Assembly: GCA_012934845.2 (NCBI GenBank)
Contig: WNNJ02003841.1
Span: 62,001-126,000 of the forward strand
Source of the DNA: Pomphorhynchus laevis
Taxonomy: Eukaryota > Acanthocephala > Palaeacanthocephala > Echinorhynchida > Pomphorhynchidae
Direction: 5' to 3'
Length of the DNA stretch: 64,000 nucleotides
Positions 56,860 to 64,000 of this stretch are shown piece after piece. Under the pieces are notes generated by a model. The model had not been told where the DNA came from, searched no databases, and saw only the letters and a program-made list of their open reading frames with translations. The first letter of the stretch is position 1; each line of letters opens with the position of its first letter. A program made the position numbers and the translations under genes.

Positions 56860-58022
56860 ATGGTCAAGAGTCTAGTTGATATTAGCGGTAGTGCCAACAA
56901 TAGACACAAAAAGTCTTGTAAGTCGACTGACACAGGTACTGTTTCCGACAATGCAAACAAACAGCAACGTCAGAGCAAGCAACATTCTACACCGACAACG
57001 GTTGAGCTAGAAATTGCTCCAGCTGCGAAGCTCAGGTCTACGAAGGAACCAACTGATGTACAAAAGAAAATTTCTCTTATCGATTCTGTTGATAATGTCC
57101 CCTCCTCCGTTAACCAAACTGCCATTGGATCAACTGATAAAATATTGGATTATTCCGCAGGCTCTTCTACGACAGCACAATCACAGATTATTGCCTACAA
57201 TGAGTCGAAATCACTAGTCCAAATTGACAAAGAAGGTGATGGAGTTCACCAAATACAAGCAGTCAATGATGATTCGAGAAGTGAGGGAGCTGCAACAACT
57301 AACGATGAGAGTACAGAAAATCGACTGGCTGCTGATTCGATAGACGATACTATTATTGGTTCTCAACAGATCGCGGATAATAATATATCGTCTTCATTGT
57401 CATCTGAATTGAGTGACTCATCAGTTCACGACCGTCAGAAAAGTCGTCATCGAGGACACCATCATCGGCGGCATAGGCGACATCACCACCACCATCACCA
57501 TAAGCGTCGTAATAAGCACCACCGCAAGCACCGCCATGGCAGCAAGCGTAGTGGGGACAGTAGCTCGACGTCGACAAGAAAGCCATCAAAGCAACATCCC
57601 ACTATAGAATCGATGAAATCTAGCAGCAGTCGCCAATACAATTCATCTAGGCTAGGTTCCCCTTTGTACGGTAGCAATGCTGGTATCAATCATCAATTAC
57701 CACCTCAACATCAGCACTATCCAATAGGCGGCTACTATCCAACATCTGCTACTGTCTCGGCACATCAATTACATCATCAAACCTCTTTGTTTATGCCGCC
57801 GCAAGCATCGCCAATGTCCGTTCCTCCCCCGTCGTCAGCGCAACAGCGTGATAATCATTCTAGCAGCTATTACTATCAACAGCAACAGAAACGCCGATAC
57901 CATACACGTCGCTCTGATGATTACTATTTGTTTGCAGAGGAACAGCATCAGTACCAATCGTCGTCTGGTGCAATGTTGTCCGGTGATAGAAGTCGATGCA
58001 TCACGCTGCGTGATTCGGCGAG
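56860..58022 (+). CDS. Unknown Ser/His/Gln-rich protein, first coding exon
   Basis: The exon probably starts after the TTAATTTTCAG acceptor at 56,751. CDS from ATG 56,860 gives 387 codons, to a GCGAG|GTTTGT donor at 58,022. Residues 1-190 are polar (Ser, Thr, Asp, Gln). Residues about 196-228 form a His/Arg/Lys block (HRGHHHRRHRRHHHHHHHK), followed by Ser-rich and then Pro/Gln/Tyr/His-rich sequence to about 370. It ends RSRCITLRDSA. After the donor the frame becomes hydrophobic, AT-rich and intron-like, so I do not include it. No domain, signal peptide or membrane segment is visible. It is likely the disordered N-terminus of a larger host protein. Composition clearly differs from the mobile elements around it. 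Confidence 0.75.
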
Positions 58023-60284
58023 GTTTGTTGTTTTTATCAGTTTATTCACAATGAACTGTTATATTATTGATGGCAAAGTAAATTTCAAACTAATAAAACT
58101 GTTACACCTGCATAAGCTGAAAAGTTTCTTCAAAACGTTTCACAACATGGCTTTATTTATATTTATATGCAAGGACACAAAAAGATTGTTTCGCTATACT
58201 CCATCTCATCATGTCATACTAGAATTTATCTACCTTTTGATTCAGCAAACAATCATCATTTTTGTATCTAGGATTTGAAAAATCGAGCAACCACATCTTT
58301 AATTCGATTTTGCTCGAAATCATTCTTGTGATACGTGAAATCCAAAATTATCCATTACAAATTTTTAAAATTCAATTGCAGTTCATAGTTCAAATGCATC
58401 AATTCAATATCTTTTTTAATATGCAAATACATCGAATGTATTATGTAGAATGAAATACATTTATGTCAATTTGGAAATATATTAATATAATTAGCTCTTT
58501 AGCAAACTCAGTAAATCATCTGCGTTACAATTAATGGCCAGCCATGATTAAAATTAAAAAAAAACGAATTATATTTCTTATAGATAGGAATTTCTGGTTA
58601 ATGGATCTGGCTTCTACATGCAATGGTAATTCACATTGTGTCGAACATTTAATCGAAATCTCAACCTATTGTGAAAATTCTTTGTCATTATAAGATGGTT
58701 AAGATCTATAATCGTTTGCCAGTTCACCCCGTAGCTAGAATCGTTTTAATTGTTCAATTGTGTTTGAATTGCGTGTCTTATTTGTTTATAATGAATGATG
58801 ACCAAACTACAATGGACTATTTGTCCATTAAATAATTTTGATTTGCAAAATAGCAAAATAGATCTTCTTAGTAAATGAGAAGATATAGTATATATCTATA
58901 GTAGACATCGTAGATATATTTCAATATCGATTTGCACCTTCATATTCCAACATTCCTATATATAGTGCTGGTTTTTCTTGTAATAATTTATTCAACACGG
59001 TTTATTCGTACTTCCTTATTAATTTCTTCATCACATATTTGTTCATATCCCCTCTTTTTATTAAACAACATAAAATTATTAAGTGCAAAATGTCAGTGGA
59101 ATGCCAATATAATGAATTAATATGAATCACCCAAATGCATGCATTTTAATTAAATAAATTCATAGCGTGATTTATTATCCCCAATCCTTTGATCAAACTA
59201 CAAACACATATTTGTCCATTAAATAATTTTTATTTCCAAAACATCAAAATAAATCTGCTATACAAATGTAAGCATCGTAGATATATTTCGATATCGATTT
59301 GCACCTTCATATCCAACACTCCTATATATAGTGTTGGTTTTTCTTATTATCCAATCCGGATTTCCTAAACGAGATGAATCATCTTGTTACGGTCAATGCT
59401 AGCATACATTAATACGCGGCGTTTATAACATAATCTCACTGTACTTTCGCAATCTGTTAAGTTTGTGGAAATGTCAGATCTTTTCGTACTTCTGACGGGA
59501 TCAATGCCAGATAAATCGCACTTCTTACATGCATCTTTAATTTATACGTTCATCCCAATGTTTCGTTTAAGAATATAAAATGCTGTTATGCGTCGTTTTT
59601 CTTATTTGGATGACGATCAGTTAATGAAGTTATCGTTAACAAAAAGGCAAATGTTTCAAATATTTAACCCAAATATCTGCAAGCCATTAAACGTCGTGGA
59701 TTTCGTTAGAGATGTATAAATTAAAAAGTAAAGTATACAGAAAATTCGAACAGATTCTAGCATTCCCTTAAATATTCTTAGCAAGTTAACAAGCAGGTAT
59801 CAAGCAACTCATATGAAATCCATTACTATCAATGTTACGTATTCGTATTCACATATTTGTATATTAGTGTTAATGAATATGTCCTTACTTTTTATGTATT
59901 CAATTATTATTTTATTTAGTTTTTATTTTTAAATATTTTATTATATTACAGAGAAATAAATATATCTGTAAACAGATAAAATGTTCGTTGAGTCATACAT
60001 TTTCTGTTTATTAGTCAGATTATTAAATTTGTATCGGTTAATTAAATTTACGCTCAATCTTTGTTGCCAACAATTCGTTGATAAATATCAAGTGTTGTTG
60101 CAATCTGTATTTAACGGGAGCGAACAGAATCAATCTCGGAACATCATTTCAAAATAAAGCTATTGATAGCATATAATAATACTTTTTTGAAATTCTACAA
60201 TATTCCTATATACATTTGATGCCAACGAAGCATTCTGCTTTATTCCTTGTGTCTACTGCGATGATATAATTTATGTAATTTTTC
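58023..60284. other. Probable first intron of the His-rich gene
   Basis: AT-rich and without a recognisable following exon. It contains a diverged direct duplication of about 170 bp (58,795-58,985 and 59,190-59,350: TTTGTCCATTAAATAATTTT, then CATCGTAGATATATTTC and CCTATATATAGTG). Confidence 0.5.
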
Positions 60285-62610
60285 TATTAAATTTACGTTA
60301 GTATATTAAAAATCATTTAATTAATATAAATTCAGTTTCATTCCTGCAGTTTATTGTTTATTTAATAACGAATTATAAGATTTAAGTGTTTATTTAAATT
60401 TACGTTATTATATTAAAAATCATTTAATTAATATAAATTCAGTTTTATTCCTGCAGTTTATTGTTTATTTAATAACAAATTATAATATTTAAGTTTATAT
60501 TTAAATTTACGTTCTTATATTAAAAATCATTTAATTAATATAAATTCAGTTTTATTCCTGCAGTTTATTGTTTATTTAATAACGAATTATAAGATTTAAG
60601 TTTTTATTTAAATTAACGTTAGTATTTTAAAAATTATTTATTTTATGTAATTTCAGTTTCATCCATGCAGTTCATTGTTTATTTAATAACGAATTATAAG
60701 ATTTAAGTTTTTATTTAAATTTACGTTAGTATTTTAAAAATCATTTAATTAATATAAATTCAGTTTTATTCCTGCAGTTCATTGTTTATTTAATAACGAA
60801 TTATAAGATTTAAGTTTTTATTTAAATTTACGTTATTATATTAAAAATCATTTAATTTATGTAATTTCAGTTTCATTCCTGCAGTTTATTGTTTATTTAA
60901 TAACGAATTATAAGATTTAAGTTTTCATTTAAATTTACGTTAGTATTTTAAAAATTATTTAATTTATGTAAGTTCAGTTTCATTTATGCAGTTCATTGTT
61001 TATTTAATAACGAATTATAAGATTTAAGTTTTTATTTAAATTTACGTTAGTACTTTAAAAATCATTTAATTTATGTAATTTCAGTTTCATTCCTGCAGTT
61101 CACTGTTTATTTAATAACGAATTATAAGATTTAAATTTACGTTAGTATTTTAAAAATCATTTAATTAATATAAATTTAGTTTTATTCCTGCAGTTTATTG
61201 TTTATTTAATAACGAATTATAAGATTTAAGTTTTTATTTAAATTAACGTTAGTATTTTAAAAATTATTTATTTTATGTAATTTCAGTTTCATCCATGCAG
61301 TTCATTGTTTATTTAATAAAGAATTATAAGATTAAAGTTTTTATTTAAATTTACGTTAGTATTTTAAAAATCATTTAATTTATGTAAGTTCAGTTTCATT
61401 TATGCAGTTCATTGTTTATTTAATAACGAATTATAAGATTTAAGTTTTTATTTAAATTTACGTTAGTACTTTAAAAATCATTTAATTTATGTAATTTCAG
61501 TTTCATTCCTGCAGTTTATTGTTTATTTAATAACGAATTATAAGATTTAAGTTTTCATTTAAATTTACGTTAGTATTTTAAAAATTATTTATTTTATGTA
61601 ATTTCAGTTTCATCCATGCAGTTCATTGTTTATTTAATAACGAATTATAAGATTTAAGTTTTTATTTAAATTTACGTTATTATATAAAAAATTATTTAAT
61701 TAATATAAATTCAGTTATATTCCTGCTGTTCATTGTTTATTTAATAACGAATTATAAGATTAAAGTTTTTATTTAAATTTACGTTAGTATTTTAAAAATT
61801 ATTTCATTTATGTAATTTCAGTTTCATCCATGCAGTTCACTGTTTATTTAATAACGAATTATAAGATTTAAGTTTTTATTTAAATTTACGTTAGTATTTT
61901 AAAAATTATTTAATTTATGTAAGTTCAGTTTCATTTATGCAGTTCATTGTTTATTTAATAAAGAATTATAAGATTTAAGTTTTTATTTAAATTTACGTTA
62001 GTACTTTAAAAATCATTTAATTTATGTAAATTCAGTGTTATTCCTGCAGTTTATTGTTTATTTAATAACGAATTATAAGATTTAAATTTATATTTAAATT
62101 TATGTTGTTTTATTAAAAATCATTTAATTTATGTAATTTCAGTTTCATTCCTGCAGTTCACTGTTTATTTAATAACGAATTATAAGATTTAAGTTTTTAT
62201 TTAAATTTACGTTAGTATTTTAAAAATTATTTAATTTTTGTAAGTTCAGTTTCATTTATGCAGTTCATTGTTTATTTAATAACGAACTATAAGATTTAAG
62301 TTTTTATTTAAATTTACGTTATTATATTAAAAATCATTTAATTAATATAAATTCAGTTTTATTCCTGCAGGTTATTGTTTATTTAATAACGAATTATAAG
62401 ATTTAAGTTTTTATTTAAATTTACGTTATTATATAAAAAATTTTTAATTAATATAAATTCAGTTTTATTCCTGCAGTTCATTGTTTATTTAATAACAAAT
62501 TATAAGATTTAAGTTTTCATTTAAATTTACGTTATTATATAAAAAAATTTTAATTAATATAAATTCAGTTTGATTCCTGCAGTTCATTGTTTATTTAATA
62601 GCAAATTATT
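60285..62610. repeat. 107-bp minisatellite, about 22 copies
   Basis: Each unit has CCTGCAG or CATGCAG, TTCATTGTTTATTTAATAAC, GAATTATAAGATTTAAG and ATTTACGTTAGTAT. The CTGCAG site recurs every 107 bp (60,343, 60,450, 60,557, ...). Copies differ by substitutions and small indels and show higher-order similarity between non-adjacent units (e.g. 60,600-60,700 and 61,240-61,340). It is older than the 74-bp array. Confidence 0.96.
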
Positions 62611-64000
62611 ACAGCAATATAATTATATAAAGCTTTAGTTGGTTATAGCTTTACAATAAATTTAATCAAATTATTTAATCTAATTATACAATTTACATAG
62701 TAAGATAAAAAGGAATTATGCACCATAATATTATTATTTAACTAGGAAAGCATTAATAAAGAATGATTTTACGTATATCTGATATAAACTCAGATAAAAA
62801 ATTGATTTTTATTCGGTCCTTCAGTATATTAATAATGATTTTATTTACAAATAAATTGTTTATTAATTAATAATTATATTTTTAAAATATATTCTAGTAT
62901 ATAGTATATTATTATAAATATGTTATATATTATAATAGTATGTTTTTATATATTTGTATATAATTTTATACGAATACAATATTATATTAGAAATTTAAAT
63001 TCTTATTTAGTCAACATTTGAATTCATTTAAATTGACTTTTCATTAATGAAGACGCAATTTATTTTTATCTATAAAACGCACATTTATTTATTAACTTTA
63101 CAATTCAATCATGTGTGAGAATATGCCTCTAAAGTAATGCGATTTTACAGTATAATATCGAACTCTTGTGGATTTTGGTTAAATACTATCATATTATATG
63201 ATGCCATATAAAGAGACTGTCTCCTCATAAGGAAATGCTGATTCATTAGGTTTAGTGTGTTCTTCCAGACCCAGTAACGCAGTTGAAATCGCTTATAAAG
63301 TAAGACATTTTTACATTGCAATAATAAACTCATATGGATTAGGTGAAAGTATATACTGCTATCAGCAAACTATACATTACGATCATTAAATTTCAAAGCA
63401 AAACTACAGAAACAATATATCGCTGACATGCTATTTTGCAAGTATCATGGTAGGACATGTGACACAATGCAAATATTGCTATTTCCAACTCGTGTGTATT
63501 TGGTATATAGTGGTTAGGCTGTATCCGTAATATTCAATCACCCCTATTATCATATCAATTATAGTAAGCCGTATTTTTTATAGCTCGAGGTTGTAAATTA
63601 ATAAGAGAATCTACAACAATCTACGTTGTATTGGTATTCATTGTTGGTTTTGATGTCCATTGGTTTGACATTTTTAAATTTTATTTTTTTAATCTTGAAA
63701 GGGGGTGTTGAAAATATGTAATATGGGTAACCAAGAAATCTGATATGTAGAAGCTTGCACTTAAATGGTGTTAAAAACAATTATCGTAGTTTTCGTATTG
63801 CTAACTAACACCCAAGAACTTGTGTTTCAAAATAGATATAATTAAAAAATAATAATTTCGCTTGTAACAAGACGAAAAATAGGTCATCATTATATTTTGT
63901 ATAATAGCGGAGCGCAGAGTACAAAGCTGAGTGCTTCTGATACTTTAAAATAAAATTTTGTTGGATCAAAAATATATATATATATTTATATATAAAATAA
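62611..64000. other. AT-rich end of window
   Basis: No gene, RNA or element recognised. The minus-strand frames 63,145-63,333 and 63,598-63,780 have biased composition and no support. The window ends in a TATATA run. Confidence 0.5.

Noticed and set aside
57353-57689. Minus-strand Gly/Asp/Ala/Tyr-rich frames
   Set aside because: They are antisense to the His-codon-rich part of the plus-strand exon.
58023-58278. Continuation of the His-rich frame to its stop
   Set aside because: Composition switches to AT-rich hydrophobic sequence right after a GT donor. It is read as intron.

Overview
The window looks like genomic DNA from an invertebrate animal with a strongly AT-rich genome. It has spliced genes with GT-AG introns (one only 43 nt), CR1- and L2-like LINEs, Penelope-like elements, a Tc1/IS630-type transposase, a FLYWCH/MULE-type element, minisatellites and long low-complexity A/T tracts. 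No bacterial operon, rRNA or tRNA was found. The phylum cannot be named from sequence alone.

Host genes are few. On the minus strand, from about 12.3 kb down to 3.8 kb, six exons assemble in frame into a protein that follows the N-terminal half of RSF1 (remodeling and spacing factor 1, the ISWI/SNF2H partner). It has a DDT-like region, then a block with the P-x-G-x-D-K-x-G-x-x-Y-W signature. The introns carry a LINE, a transposase remnant and a tandem repeat. Another likely minus-strand exon lies at 1.3-1.5 kb. On the plus strand, a large first coding exon (56.86-58.02 kb) encodes a Ser-, His-, Gln- and Tyr-rich protein that I cannot name. Its next exon is not recognisable in the window. Two open segments of an unrecognised protein lie at 32.3-33.5 kb (minus).

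Most of the rest is mobile DNA. One LINE family of the L2/Daphne/CR1 type occurs at least eight times, including an almost complete copy at 24.8-28.8 kb. Its 3' tail carries a hairpin shared by three copies. Other CR1-like LINE pieces lie at 11.3, 14.0-14.4, 21.5-22.4, 22.7, 23.2-24.6 and 33.9-37.1 kb. A third retroelement family, with a C-terminal zinc-knuckle and endonuclease-like domain, leaves three fragments at 1.8, 39.9 and 45 kb. The Penelope-like element at 18.1-19.8 kb has its GIY-YIG domain before the reverse transcriptase, an unusual order. Two more GIY-YIG fragments lie at 20.7-21.3 and 23.0-23.2 kb.

The most interesting RNA-level signal is a hammerhead ribozyme at 2,199-2,240 with all core residues and a 5-bp stem I. 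Related but degraded motifs (hairpin followed by CGAAA) recur at Penelope-like ends and in a triplicated repeat at 52-54 kb. Four tandem arrays (14, 74, 107 and about 230 bp units), an 87-bp-arm foldback, a FLYWCH element with palindromic inverted termini and an unclassified AT-rich repeat family complete the picture. Nothing seen requires a wholly new system. The best leads are the ribozyme family, the permuted Penelope-like element and the truncated RSF1-like gene.
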